A stretch of 64,000 nt of DNA. Source: Acidobacteriota bacterium. Its GTDB lineage: Bacteria; Acidobacteriota; Terriglobia; Terriglobales; Acidobacteriaceae. Below are positions 36,218-45,392 of the stretch, piece after piece; position 1 is the stretch's first letter; each line of letters begins with the position of its first letter. Under the pieces are notes generated by a model that had not been told where the DNA came from, made no database searches, and saw only the letters and a program-made list of their open reading frames with translations. A program made the translations under genes and the position numbers. The stretch lies in assembly GCA_021792135.1 (NCBI GenBank), contig JAJYVF010000001.1, forward strand, positions 186,001-250,000, written 5' to 3'.

Positions 36218-39200
36218 CTACACCGCCGCGAACAGGGCCACGGGAAACCCGGCGAAGACTTCGCGCAGCGGAAGCCTGCCGTCGGCATCCACGCGCAGCT
36301 GTTCGCCGGTAAAGATATTCTCGATCGACCTGGCGGCCATCTCAGGAACAATCAGCTCGCCACGCCCCCAGGCGCTGCCCAGCGGCAGGCGGGCCCTGCC
36401 GCCCATCAGCGTGTACGCGAAGCGCGGAACCGCGGCCACCACGCTGCGTCCCCGCGTGAAGGCGACGACATGGGGCGCGAACTCTTTTGTCACTTCCACT
36501 GTCACATACTGGCCCCGCCGGAATGCTTCCGGCAGGCGGTTGCGCAGCTGCAGGGCGCGATGCACGGTCCACAGCTTGACGCGTCCGCTTGCGAGACCGG
36601 AAAGCACGTCGCGGCAGACTGCCCACTCTCCCTGGCTGCGGGCAAGTTCCCCAAGGGCGTGAAGCGCGCTGCGCCGGATTTCGTAGTCCACCGGCCGCCG
36701 GTTGTCGGGATCCACCAGGCTGAGGTCCCACATCTCGGTGCCCTGGTAGAAGTCGGGCACGCCGGGCGAAGCGACCTTGAGCACCACCTGAGCCAGCGAG
36801 TTCACCGCCCCGAAGAGCTTCAGCTCGGGCAGGATCTCGCTGAGGGTCTGGACGAAGCGGGATTCGCCGCCGCGCGCGTCGGGCAGGACGATGCCGCGGA
36901 TGAAGTCGTGCACCGCGTCCACATAGGCCGGGTTGGGGTTGGTCCAGCTCAGATTGACCTTGGCCTCGCTGAGGGCTTTGGTCATGTACTGCTGGACTCG
37001 CTCCAGGAACTGCCGGCGGTCGCCGGCGGACTTCATCTCCCATGGCCACGCCCCCGCCAGCGTCTGGTAGAGGAAGTATTCCTCGTTGGGGTCGGGCGCC
37101 ACGCGGCCGTCCTCGAGCGTCCGCCGGAACCTGGCGTTCATCCGAGTCCAGCGGCGCACATACGCCGGCCACTGCCAGGTCATCTCGGAGATCACATTCA
37201 GGCGGTTGCGGACATCCTCGCTGCGCTTGGTGTCATGGGTCGAGGTGGCCAGCATGGCATCGGGCGTCCGGCGCAGGCGCTCGCGATTGGCATCGTGAAA
37301 CAGCTCCGGTTCGATGCCGAACGCATCCGCGGAACTGCCGACATCATTGGAGGAGATGAAGCGGTTGTAGACGTAGAAGGTCGTGTCCTCAACGCCCCTG
37401 GCCATCACCGGTCCGGTAAGCTGCTGAAATTTGAGCGCGAAGTACAGCTCCTGGCGGTCGATCTCCTCGCCGCTCCGGCCGTGCAGCAGCAGCGTGTTCT
37501 CGAGGAAGTCGAAGACCGAAGCGTCCATCTCGCGATTGCGCTGCTTCGCGCGGCTGATGGCCTGGCGGATGAAGGCGCGGTCGTGCTCCATGTATTGGCC
37601 GCGCTCGTCGATGTAGGTGCGGTAGACGGCAAAGCAGGCAATGGTTTCGCGGATGGCCGTCTCCAGCAGGTCGTCGGTGAAGTCGCGGGCGCGGCGGTTG
37701 GCCGATGCCAGCCTGCTCAGCAGCGTGGACAGCACATACACTTCGCTCGACAGCGCATTGCGCATCACGTTCAGCTTCGAGCGGTAAACGATGTCCTCCG
37801 GATGCTCGAACCTGCCTGTCACCCGGGTGTAGAAATCGGTGAATCGGTCTTCGTTCTCGCGGCGGATGAAGATCTGGTTGCCGAAATAGACAAAATCGTA
37901 GCCGGACGTTCCCTGCACCGGCCATTCGTGCGGCAGAGACTCCTTCGGGCCCAGAATCTTCTCGACCACCACATAAAGCGGCCCATGCACGGCGCTCCAG
38001 TCGTACCTGCGCAGCGAGTCGCGGATTTCCACTTCGATTCCATCGGGCGCGGCGGGTTCCTGCGCGGATTCGCCGCCGCACTGGCTGGCGATGTAGAGCA
38101 GCTGCAGGCGGATGAGATACTGCCGCGGGTCGAACATGCCGTCGCAGTGGTCGATGCGCAGGCCGTTGACCTGGCCGCGCGCCAGCAGCCGGCGGATGAG
38201 GCCGTGAGTCGCGGCGAAGACTTCGCCCTGCTCCATGCGCAGCCCAACCAGGTCGTTGATGTCGAAGAAGCGGCGGTAATTGATCTCCTCGGCGGAGACG
38301 CGCCAGTAGGCCAGGCGCCACGGCTGCTGCTCCAGCAGGTCGTGCAGGCGGTCGAAACTGCGGGGAGCGCCCTCGACGCCGTTGATGCGTTCGAGAGCGC
38401 GGCTCACAACTGGCTGCATTTCGGAGCGGAGCAGAGCCTGGCGCAGACGCGGTCGTAGTTCCGACAGCTGTTCGCGCCGCTGCTGGGCCAGCGCAGGATC
38501 GGTGGTTTCATGGGGTGGGATGTGAGCGGTATCGCGGAGCAGATCGCGGAAGAACTGCGGAACCCCGAACTCATCCAGATCCTCCTCGGGAAAGAGTGTG
38601 GGAAGAGAGCGGGGCGCCAGCGGGATGAGGTGGTCGTAGTAGCGCGCCCGCAGGCGTCCGTCCTCGGCGACGACCTGGATCCGTTTCGTCTCCAGTTCCT
38701 CGCCGTAGTGGCAGCCCAGGATGGGCAGCAGCAGCTTGTCCTTCATATCGGGATTCAGCGGATTCCAGTCGATATCGAAGTACCGGGCGTACTCCGAGGC
38801 GCGCCCGTTCTCGAGCACGTCCTGCCACCAGAGGGAATCGTTGCCGACGCCCATGTGGTTGGGGACGATATCCAGCAGCAGCCCCATGCCGGCTTCGCGC
38901 AGCCGCGCCGACAGCCTCGCGAAGCCCTGCTCGCCGCCCAGTTCGGGGTTCACGCGGTCGTGGCGGGTGACATCGTAGCCGTGCATGCTTCCCGGCCGCG
39001 CCTCAAAGATGGGTGAAGCGTAAAAATCGCCGATGCCGAGATCCTTCAGATACGGGACAACCCGCTCGGCGTCGGCGAAGGTAAAGCCGGCATGCAGCTG
39101 TACCCGATAGGTGGAGTGGGGTGCGCGCGCCTCCGCCGCGAGTTGCCGCTCGACGCACGGCTTCCTCTCCTGACCGCTGATGGGAGCTTCCGCTTTCATG

Positions 39201-39226
39201 GATGGCACGGGCGATAGGATGCGCAT
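36218..39226 (-). CDS. treY: Malto-oligosyltrehalose synthase
   Basis: 1002-residue GH13 enzyme that converts the reducing end of maltodextrins into a trehalosyl unit, for release by TreZ. Features: STYRVQLHAGFTFADAERVV, YASPIFEARPGSMHGYD, GLLLDIVPNHMGVG, GLRIDHCDGMFDP carrying the nucleophile, and PVQGTSGYDFVYFGNQIF. Longer than many TreY proteins, mainly in the middle. Two starts are close: ATG 39226 and ATG 39199, neither with a clear ribosome-binding site. treZ is not in the window, so this pathway must be completed elsewhere. Confidence 0.94.
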   Translation of the reverse strand: MRILSPVPSMKAEAPISGQERKPCVERQLAAEARAPHSTYRVQLHAGFTFADAERVVPYLKDLGIGDFYASPIFEARPGSMHGYDVTRHDRVNPELGGEQGFARLSARLREAGMGLLLDIVPNHMGVGNDSLWWQDVLENGRASEYARYFDIDWNPLNPDMKDKLLLPILGCHYGEELETKRIQVVAEDGRLRARYYDHLIPLAPRSLPTLFPEEDLDEFGVPQFFRDLLRDTAHIPPHETTDPALAQQRREQLSELRPRLRQALLRSEMQPVVSRALERINGVEGAPRSFDRLHDLLEQQPWRLAYWRVSAEEINYRRFFDINDLVGLRMEQGEVFAATHGLIRRLLARGQVNGLRIDHCDGMFDPRQYLIRLQLLYIASQCGGESAQEPAAPDGIEVEIRDSLRRYDWSAVHGPLYVVVEKILGPKESLPHEWPVQGTSGYDFVYFGNQIFIRRENEDRFTDFYTRVTGRFEHPEDIVYRSKLNVMRNALSSEVYVLSTLLSRLASANRRARDFTDDLLETAIRETIACFAVYRTYIDERGQYMEHDRAFIRQAISRAKQRNREMDASVFDFLENTLLLHGRSGEEIDRQELYFALKFQQLTGPVMARGVEDTTFYVYNRFISSNDVGSSADAFGIEPELFHDANRERLRRTPDAMLATSTHDTKRSEDVRNRLNVISEMTWQWPAYVRRWTRMNARFRRTLEDGRVAPDPNEEYFLYQTLAGAWPWEMKSAGDRRQFLERVQQYMTKALSEAKVNLSWTNPNPAYVDAVHDFIRGIVLPDARGGESRFVQTLSEILPELKLFGAVNSLAQVVLKVASPGVPDFYQGTEMWDLSLVDPDNRRPVDYEIRRSALHALGELARSQGEWAVCRDVLSGLASGRVKLWTVHRALQLRNRLPEAFRRGQYVTVEVTKEFAPHVVAFTRGRSVVAAVPRFAYTLMGGRARLPLGSAWGRGELIVPEMAARSIENIFTGEQLRVDADGRLPLREVFAGFPVALFAAV

Positions 39227-39408
39227 TCCGGAAAGCGCGTTTGCAGTTCAGACTCCACTCGGGAAGGGATCAGGCGGCCAGAACTTTGCGGCTTTTGGCG
39301 CCCTGACACGAACGATTTGCCGGGAACAAAATTCAGGAGCGCAGGCCGATCGGATTACGTCAGTATGATTGCCGGGCGATGGAAGCCGTTTAGGATAACA
39401 GCGGGAGT

Positions 39409-40569
39409 GTGTGTTTGAGCAGGTTTGCTTCAGGACGGGTTGATTGGCTCGGATGTCTGTTCCTAACCCTGGCGCTCGCGGGGTGCGGGAAATTTTTTCC
39501 TCCGCAGACGAACAACGGCGGAGGCGGTGGTGGTGGTGGCGGCGGTTCAACCAGCGGAGATTATCTGTACGTCGGCAACCTGGGAACGAATCCGCTCAGT
39601 GTTGCGGGATTCACCATCGCCAGCGGGGCGATGAGCGTGACGGCGGGCTCTGCCTGGGCCATGGCCGTTGAGCCCACGGCACTTGCCGTTACGCCCAACG
39701 ACGCTTATCTGTATGTGGGCAGTGCGGCGGGAGGCATTTATGTCTATCTGATCGGCTCGAACGGCTCCATCAGCGTGGGGAATAACGGCGCGCCGGTGGC
39801 GAGCGGGGTCCAGCCTGCGGTGCTGCGCGTGGATGCGACCGGAAACTGGCTGATCGGCGCCGATGCGTTCTCCGGTCAGGCGTATGTCTTTCAGATCGGC
39901 GTCGGGGGCATTTTGACGGCTATCAGCACTTCCGTGGTCACGCTGAATGCCAGCTACCCGGCTACGGATCTGGAGATTACCCCCGGCAACAACTACCTCT
40001 ATGTCTCCAGCGGAGTGGCAGGCATTTACACGCTGGGCTTCAATCCCTCCAACGGAGCTCTGGCTCAGCTCTACGGCGTGCTCAGTCCCAAACTGAATGG
40101 CGGCGCCGACTACGGGATGGCGATCAGCCCCTCGGGCAAGTTCCTCTTCGTCGCCGAAACCGGCGTGGGCGGAGTCCGGATCTTCTCCATCTCCAGCAGT
40201 GGCGCGATTTCGGAGACTTCGGCATCTCCGGTCAAAACCGCCGCGGGCGCGTATTCGGTTCTGATCGACTCGACCGGCAGCTACGTCTATGTGGCCAACC
40301 GAGCGCAGGGCACCATCAGCGGATTCCTGCTGTCCAACAGTGGCACGCTGACGCCCATCTCCGGCTCTCCCTTCGCAGCCGGAATCCTGCCGGTGGCGAT
40401 GGTCGAGGACAATACCGGCAACTACCTTGCCGTCGTTAATTCGGGGGGCAACCCCGACCTGCAGGTCTTCAGCATCAGCAGTACGACACCCGGCGCGCTG
40501 GTCGGTTTCCAGACGGCAAACACCGGAACCGATCCGACGGTGGCAAGCGCCATCGCGGCCACGCATTGA
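39409..40569 (+). CDS. Beta-propeller lipoprotein (lactonase/YncE-like)
   Basis: 386-residue lipoprotein: lipobox LALAGC, a poly-glycine linker of ten Gly after QTNNG, then about seven blades with repeats such as DYLYVGNLGTNPLSVAGFTI, AYLYVGSAAGGIYVY, KFLFVAETGVGGVRIFSI and SYVYVANRAQGTISGFLL. These match the 7-bladed lactonase/YncE group. No catalytic assignment is possible; surface-exposed sensor or binding roles are as likely. Start GTG 39409 or TTG 39415. Neighbours give no pathway clue. Confidence 0.8.
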   Translation: MCLSRFASGRVDWLGCLFLTLALAGCGKFFPPQTNNGGGGGGGGGGSTSGDYLYVGNLGTNPLSVAGFTIASGAMSVTAGSAWAMAVEPTALAVTPNDAYLYVGSAAGGIYVYLIGSNGSISVGNNGAPVASGVQPAVLRVDATGNWLIGADAFSGQAYVFQIGVGGILTAISTSVVTLNASYPATDLEITPGNNYLYVSSGVAGIYTLGFNPSNGALAQLYGVLSPKLNGGADYGMAISPSGKFLFVAETGVGGVRIFSISSSGAISETSASPVKTAAGAYSVLIDSTGSYVYVANRAQGTISGFLLSNSGTLTPISGSPFAAGILPVAMVEDNTGNYLAVVNSGGNPDLQVFSISSTTPGALVGFQTANTGTDPTVASAIAATH

Positions 40570-40658
40570 ATTCGCCGAGTGAGGGTGCACCCGCTGCGCG
40601 CCTGGCTGCCATCCGGGCGCCGTGGTATGCTGACCAGTCTTCTTCCCCGGGCGTCCGC

Positions 40659-42386
40659 ATGACCGAGCCGAAAATTGCAGAACTTCCGCGCCTCCGGAAC
40701 CAGCTTGTCACGAGGCTGGACCCCCATCGCCAGCGAGCCCTCGGCAACACGCGCAGCATGGAGGGTCTGCTGGCTCAGATTCGCGAGCAGGAAACCGAGC
40801 TGCGCCGGGGCGGCGGAGCCAAATCGATCGACGCGCAGCATGCGAAGCAGCGGCTCACGGCGCGCGAGCGTCTGGCCCTGCTGCTCGATCCCGGCACGGA
40901 ATTCTTCGAACTGGCGCTCTTTGCCGCCTTTGGCATGTACGAGGAGTGGGGCGGCGCGCCCGCTGCGGGCGTGGTCACCGGGCTGGGCCGGGTGGCCGGA
41001 CGGCTTTGCATGATCGTCGCCAACGACGCCACGGTCAAAGCCGGGGCGTTTTTCCCCATGACCGCCAAGAAGGTTCTGCGCGCGCAGCACATTGCGATCG
41101 AGAACCGGATTCCGACCCTCTACCTGGTCGATTCGGCGGGAATCTTTCTGCCCCTCCAGGAAGACGTCTTCCCCGATCAGGACGATTTCGGCAGGATCTT
41201 CCGCAACAATGCCGTCATGTCGGCCATGGGCATTCCCCAGATCACCGCGATCATGGGGATGTGCGTGGCGGGCGGCGCTTATCTCCCCGTTATGACCGAT
41301 CAGGTGCTGATGACCGAGGGCAGTGGGCTGTTTCTCGCCGGGCCGGCACTGGTGCAGGCGGCGATCGGGCAGAAATATTCGGCGGAAGAACTGGGCGGGG
41401 CCACCATGCACGCCGAAATCTCGGGAACCGTGGATTTCAAGGAGCCCAACGACCATCTCTGCATCGCGCGGCTGCGGTCGCTGGTTGCCAGGCTGGGTCA
41501 CCCGCCGCGGGCTCCTTTCGATCGCGGGCCCTTCGACCCGGCGAGGGACGCGCCAGGCTGTGCGGCCCGCGACCTGTATGCGCTGCTCGATCCGGCTCCG
41601 GCGAAGGCTGCCGTGAATATCTACGACATGCACGAGGTGATCGCCCGCATCGCGGACCGCAGCGAGTTCGACGAATACCGGCCCGACTACGGGCGCACGC
41701 TGCTGTGCGGATATGCGCGGATTGGCGGCTATGCCGTGGGGATCGTGGCCAATCAGAAAATGCCTCAGCCGCAGACCGGCCACGGGGGTGAAAAGAGGAT
41801 GGAGTTTGGCGGGGTCATCTACGCAGAGAGCGCCGACAAGGCCGCCCGCTTCATCATGGACTGCAATCAGAACCTGGTACCGCTCGTCTTTCTGCACGAT
41901 GTGAACGGCTTCATGGTGGGGCGCGATGCGGAGTGGAGCGGCATCATCCGCTCGGGCGCGAAGATGGTGACCGCCGTTTCCAATTCCGTCGTCCCCAAGA
42001 TCTCGGTCATTATCGGCGGGACCTTCGGAGCCGGCAACTACGCCATGTGCGGCAAGGCCTACGATCCGCGCTTCATCTTTGCCTGGCCGACAGCGCGCTA
42101 TGCGGTGATGAGCGGTGAGTCGGCCGCGAACACCCTGGTGGAGATCCGCATCCGGCAGCTGGAGCGGGATGGCCGCAGACTCAGCGACGAGGAGAAGCAG
42201 GAGCTTTTTGCCTCCATCAAGGCCACCTACGATACGCAGACCGACTGCCGCTACGCCGCAGCGCGCCTGTGGGTGGATGCGATCATCGATCCTGCGAAGA
42301 CGCGCGAAGCGCTGCTGATGGCCCTGGAGGCCGCATCGCTGAACCCCGAGGTTCCCAGGTTCAATCCCGGTGTGATTCAGACCTGA
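40659..42386 (+). CDS. Acyl-CoA carboxylase carboxyltransferase (methylcrotonyl-CoA carboxylase beta type)
   Basis: 575-residue carboxyltransferase that moves CO2 from carboxybiotin to an acyl-CoA. Crotonase-like halves are visible: LYLVDSAGIFLPLQEDVFPD and MGMCVAGGAYLPVM in the first, PLVFLHDVNGFMVGRDAEWSG and GGTFGAGNYAMCGKAYDPRF in the second. VDSAGIFLPLQ and AYDPRFIFAWP are typical of the methylcrotonyl-CoA (leucine catabolism) type rather than propionyl-CoA. The HMG-CoA lyase downstream (44024) supports this. The biotin carboxylase/BCCP subunit is not in the window. Confidence 0.88.
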   Translation: MTEPKIAELPRLRNQLVTRLDPHRQRALGNTRSMEGLLAQIREQETELRRGGGAKSIDAQHAKQRLTARERLALLLDPGTEFFELALFAAFGMYEEWGGAPAAGVVTGLGRVAGRLCMIVANDATVKAGAFFPMTAKKVLRAQHIAIENRIPTLYLVDSAGIFLPLQEDVFPDQDDFGRIFRNNAVMSAMGIPQITAIMGMCVAGGAYLPVMTDQVLMTEGSGLFLAGPALVQAAIGQKYSAEELGGATMHAEISGTVDFKEPNDHLCIARLRSLVARLGHPPRAPFDRGPFDPARDAPGCAARDLYALLDPAPAKAAVNIYDMHEVIARIADRSEFDEYRPDYGRTLLCGYARIGGYAVGIVANQKMPQPQTGHGGEKRMEFGGVIYAESADKAARFIMDCNQNLVPLVFLHDVNGFMVGRDAEWSGIIRSGAKMVTAVSNSVVPKISVIIGGTFGAGNYAMCGKAYDPRFIFAWPTARYAVMSGESAANTLVEIRIRQLERDGRRLSDEEKQELFASIKATYDTQTDCRYAAARLWVDAIIDPAKTREALLMALEAASLNPEVPRFNPGVIQT

Positions 42387-42445
42387 CCGTGACGCCGCGG
42401 ATGCCGTCTTGATCGAGGGGTATCCCGGCGGAGTATTCTCAAAGC

Positions 42446-42841
42446 ATGCCCGCAGTTTCAGCCGTGCAGTCGCGCAGGAGGCGCGACGGAAAGAAGAAGT
42501 CCGCCCGCAGCGGCTGGAGGGGAGTATTGCCGCTGCTGATCGGCATCGTTGTCACACCTTTTGCGGTGCGCGCCGCCAGCATTCTGGCGCTGGCGGGCCC
42601 GAAGCCGTTTGCCCTGCTCTATCCATGGGTGGTGGTTCTGCGCAGCCAGGCGCTGCACGTTCCGCCGGATCTGGCCGGAATGCTCTCGCAGTGGATGATG
42701 TTTCTTCAGTTTCCCCTCGAAGGCCTGCTGATGACGCTCACCTATCGCCCGGGCCAGTTTCATCGCGCGTTCGCCTTCGGTGTTGCCGCGCACTTCGCAG
42801 GCCTCTTCGCGGTCGTGCTGCTGGCCTATCTGGCTCAATGA
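42446..42841 (+). CDS. Membrane protein of unknown function, 131 aa
   Basis: Basic N-terminus (RRRRDGKKKSARSG), then about four hydrophobic segments (VLPLLIGIVVTPFAVRAASIL, FALLYPWVVVLRS, MMFLQFPLEGLLMTL, FGVAAHFAGLFAVVLLAYL). No family recognised. Lies between the carboxyltransferase gene and two further membrane proteins that lead into the HMG-CoA lyase gene. Conservation of this arrangement would be needed to link it to leucine catabolism. Confidence 0.6.
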   Translation: MPAVSAVQSRRRRDGKKKSARSGWRGVLPLLIGIVVTPFAVRAASILALAGPKPFALLYPWVVVLRSQALHVPPDLAGMLSQWMMFLQFPLEGLLMTLTYRPGQFHRAFAFGVAAHFAGLFAVVLLAYLAQ

Positions 42842-42868
42842 CCCAGGACCCGGAAAGAGATCGGCAGC

Positions 42869-43654
42869 ATGAGACTCCATCGGCGCCTGATCCGCATGAT
42901 CGTGACGCAGCTGCGGCTGCGCTTCCTGATTGCGCTGGTGGCGCTGGCTTTGGCCTGCGGGGCGCTGACGCTGCTGTTTCTGGTGGCATGGCACCGCCGC
43001 GGGGATACCTTCGCCCTGGCGCTGGGCGCGCTGCTCAGCTTCTTTGCCTCGGTCATTACGGCGATGGTGACGCTGACTTACCTGCACGTTTCGCGGCGCT
43101 CGCTGGCTGCGGCGGAGGCCGCGATCGCGCTGCAGCGGGAGCAGTGGGAAGCCAGGATGACGGTGCAGCCGCGGTTCTGGATGGAGACTCGATCAGAATC
43201 CAGCGACCGCTTTGCGCATCCTCCGGTGACCATCACCTACCGGCACGACCTGGCGGAGAGCGGCAAATCCTATTACGAATCGATCCCATGGCCGCAGATC
43301 GCGGTCGACGTCTGGAACGACGGGGAACGCTCCTTCCGGGTCTCGGGCTACCGGCTCTGGGTCCGCGAGGAGGAGCATCTGGCCATCGAGCGGTCGCTGT
43401 CGGGATTTGTGGTGCCGCCGAACGAGCTGCACTCCTTCCCCGTTACCCAGGAGCTGATCGCGCTCAGCGCGCGCCAGCGTCACTTCCAGGAAAGATATGA
43501 ACGCCCACCGTGCCCAGAAAGCGTCATCGGACTCCGCCTGCACTACTCGGACTGGCGCGACGACAACCGCTCCAGCCGCGACGAGTACTACCTTCTCCTC
43601 AGCCCGCCACTTTCGAAGGAGCTGCGCATCCAGCGTTTCGAACGCAGTGTCTGA
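42869..43654 (+). CDS. Membrane-anchored hypothetical protein, 261 aa
   Basis: Two N-terminal membrane helices (about 18-41 and 47-69), then a short helical linker (RRSLAAAEAAIALQREQWEARMTV) and a soluble beta-rich domain with WPQIAVDVWNDGERSFRVSGYRLWV, likely in the cytoplasm or periplasm. No family recognised. Its last bases overlap the GTG start of the next gene by eight bases, so the two are probably co-translated. Confidence 0.62.
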   Translation: MRLHRRLIRMIVTQLRLRFLIALVALALACGALTLLFLVAWHRRGDTFALALGALLSFFASVITAMVTLTYLHVSRRSLAAAEAAIALQREQWEARMTVQPRFWMETRSESSDRFAHPPVTITYRHDLAESGKSYYESIPWPQIAVDVWNDGERSFRVSGYRLWVREEEHLAIERSLSGFVVPPNELHSFPVTQELIALSARQRHFQERYERPPCPESVIGLRLHYSDWRDDNRSSRDEYYLLLSPPLSKELRIQRFERSV

Positions 43655-44027
43655 AGGGGCACGCGGGAAGCGATACGACCGGGCCTTCTTCCTGCTGCTG
43701 ATACCGATGGCCGCGGCCTCGCTGCCGTCGCTGCTCTTCTGCGTTTTCGAGATTGCTCTGTGGATCCACGGCATCTCCACGCGCAATCCGCTGGTCTTTC
43801 ATCTGCCGCCCGAGAGCGGCTGGGATCGCCTCTTCGCCGCGCAGTCGGCCGTGTATGGGTGGGTTGCGCGCTGGAATGCGCCGGCCACGCTGGCGGCGAC
43901 TGCCTTCGTGGTTTCTGTGCTGGCGCGGCCGCGCTGGCGTCCGTGGGCGGCTCTGGCGCTGATTCCTTTCGCCCTGCTGCTCTGCGCCGACTTCACCCTG
44001 CGCTGGCGAACCGCGCTGCTGCCATGA
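43647..44027 (+). CDS. Small membrane protein, 126 aa
   Basis: Three hydrophobic segments: AFFLLLIPMAAASLPSLLFC, ATLAATAFVVSVLA and WAALALIPFALLLCADF, with a soluble loop (NPLVFHLPPESGWDRLFAAQ) between the first two. GTG 43647 is chosen because the upstream part of the frame runs antisense-like inside the previous gene; the overlap is eight bases. Its TGA overlaps the ATG of the HMG-CoA lyase (ATGA), tying it to that gene. Function unknown. Confidence 0.58.
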   Translation: MSEGARGKRYDRAFFLLLIPMAAASLPSLLFCVFEIALWIHGISTRNPLVFHLPPESGWDRLFAAQSAVYGWVARWNAPATLAATAFVVSVLARPRWRPWAALALIPFALLLCADFTLRWRTALLP

Positions 44028-44899
44028 GCTCCGCCGTCAAAATCGTCGAATGCCCGCGGGATGCATGGCAGGGACTGCCGAAGATCATTCCGGCCGAGGT
44101 GAAAGCCGATTATCTGCGCACGCTGATTGCCGCCGGATTTCATCACATCGACGCGGTCTCCTTCGTTTCTCCGAAGGCGGTGCCGCAGATGGCGGACGCG
44201 GAACAGGTGCTCAACTACCTCGACCCGCCCAACGATGTGGAGATCCTCGGGATTGTGGTCAACGAGAAAGGCGCCAGCCGGGCGATTGAGACCGAAGCTG
44301 TGTCGACGCTCGGATTTCCATACTCCATCTCGCCGGAGTTCCTGCGCCGAAACCAGAATCAGACGCCCGAGGAGGCGCTGGTGGCGCTGGAAGCGGTGGG
44401 GCAGGCTGCCTTCCAGGCAGGGCTGGGAGTCGTCGCTTATATCTCGATGGCGTTCGGCAATCCTTACGGCGATGGGTGGGATGCGGAGGAGGTCGTCGCG
44501 GCCTGCGATCTGCTGTCCGACTCCGGCATCACGCAGGTTTCTCTGGCGGACACGGTGGGGCTGGCCACACCGGAGCAGATTCGCGGCGTGATGACCGCGG
44601 TTCTGGACTCGGTGGATCCGGAGATGGAGATCGGGCTGCACCTGCATGCCCGGCCGGAGGAAGCCGCAGTCAAAATCGCCGCGGGCTACCAGGCGGGCTG
44701 CCGGCGCTTCGATCTGGCCATGGGCGGCTATGGCGGCTGCCCGTTTGCGCAGGATGCTCTGGTGGGGAATATCGCGACCGAAACAGCGCTGGCGGAGCTG
44801 CGCCGCTCAGGGGCGGATTTGCCGCCGCTGCGCCCGCTGGATTCGCTGCGCGCCGCTGCCGGTGAGATCCAGCGGAAGTTCGGGCCGGTGATTCATTAG
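44024..44899 (+). CDS. Hydroxymethylglutaryl-CoA lyase (Bacteroidetes-type subclass)
   Basis: 291-residue lyase that splits HMG-CoA into acetoacetate and acetyl-CoA, the last step of leucine degradation. Begins VKIVECPRDAWQGLPK, the R-D pair of the HMG-CoA lyase active site in the subclass with ECPRDA rather than GPRDGLQ. Metal-binding HLH is in GLHLHARPEE, where the usual following Asp is replaced; the loop Cys is in GYGGCPFA and the Asn in LVGN. YISMAFGNPYGD and LADTVGLATPEQ are typical. ATGA overlap with the preceding membrane gene. Supports leucine catabolism with the upstream carboxyltransferase. Confidence 0.88.
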   Translation: MSSAVKIVECPRDAWQGLPKIIPAEVKADYLRTLIAAGFHHIDAVSFVSPKAVPQMADAEQVLNYLDPPNDVEILGIVVNEKGASRAIETEAVSTLGFPYSISPEFLRRNQNQTPEEALVALEAVGQAAFQAGLGVVAYISMAFGNPYGDGWDAEEVVAACDLLSDSGITQVSLADTVGLATPEQIRGVMTAVLDSVDPEMEIGLHLHARPEEAAVKIAAGYQAGCRRFDLAMGGYGGCPFAQDALVGNIATETALAELRRSGADLPPLRPLDSLRAAAGEIQRKFGPVIH

Positions 44900-44907
44900 C
44901 GAAACTG

Positions 44908-45213
44908 TTACTGCTGATGCGAGCCCTGGGGAGTCGGGGCGGACTCCCCGAACCGGGCCTCTGTTGCGGCGGATCTTCCTTTGCGGTACGCGCCGCCACG
45001 CCTGCGCAGCAGAACCTGCCTGCGGCAGATGGCACATTCCCACGGATAGAAACCGAATAACGGGAAGACACGGCAGCGAAAGAAACCACGACGTGCGACG
45101 CGCGCCAACTGATCCTGGCGACAGTGCGGACAGCGCAGTTTGATCTTCGCTCCTTTCCTCGCATCCGGTGTCTGCATCGGCGCAGTCCCATTCCAGGGGT
45201 GGATTGTGGTCAT
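44908..45213 (-). CDS. Small zinc-ribbon-like hypothetical protein
   Basis: 101 residues with two CxxC knuckles: CPHCRQDQ at about 28 and WECAICRR at about 59, separated by [17 protein letters not shown], so a zinc-ribbon fold is likely. The N-terminal 12 residues may not be real: a second ATG at 45177 begins [16 protein letters not shown]. The tail is disordered. No family recognised. It is convergent with the HMG-CoA lyase and divergent from mtnA. Confidence 0.6.
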   Translation of the reverse strand: MTTIHPWNGTAPMQTPDARKGAKIKLRCPHCRQDQLARVARRGFFRCRVFPLFGFYPWECAICRRQVLLRRRGGAYRKGRSAATEARFGESAPTPQGSHQQ

Positions 45214-45379
45214 CGAATCGGTGGAATCTCAGCCTGAAACTTTATCCACCATCATCTCCTATTCCGGCAATCCTGGAGGGAAAAATGTTTCCCGGCCAGG
45301 AACATAACACTTTTGTGGGATGTGTCGGTCACCCGGGATCCGGGATTCGCGCTCCTGGCCGACCCGCTGCGGGGGCAGG

Positions 45380-45385
45380 TACACT
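45380..45385 (+). promoter_or_regulatory. Possible -10 element (TACACT) before mtnA
   Basis: TACACT ends seven bases before the ATG at 45393, giving a leaderless mtnA transcript if used. No -35 box is clear. It conflicts with the alternative upstream start at 45285. Confidence 0.25.
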
Positions 45386-45392
45386 GAAAGCG

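Noticed and set aside
36470-38458. 662-codon plus-strand open frame
   Set aside because: Antisense to treY; no recognisable motif.
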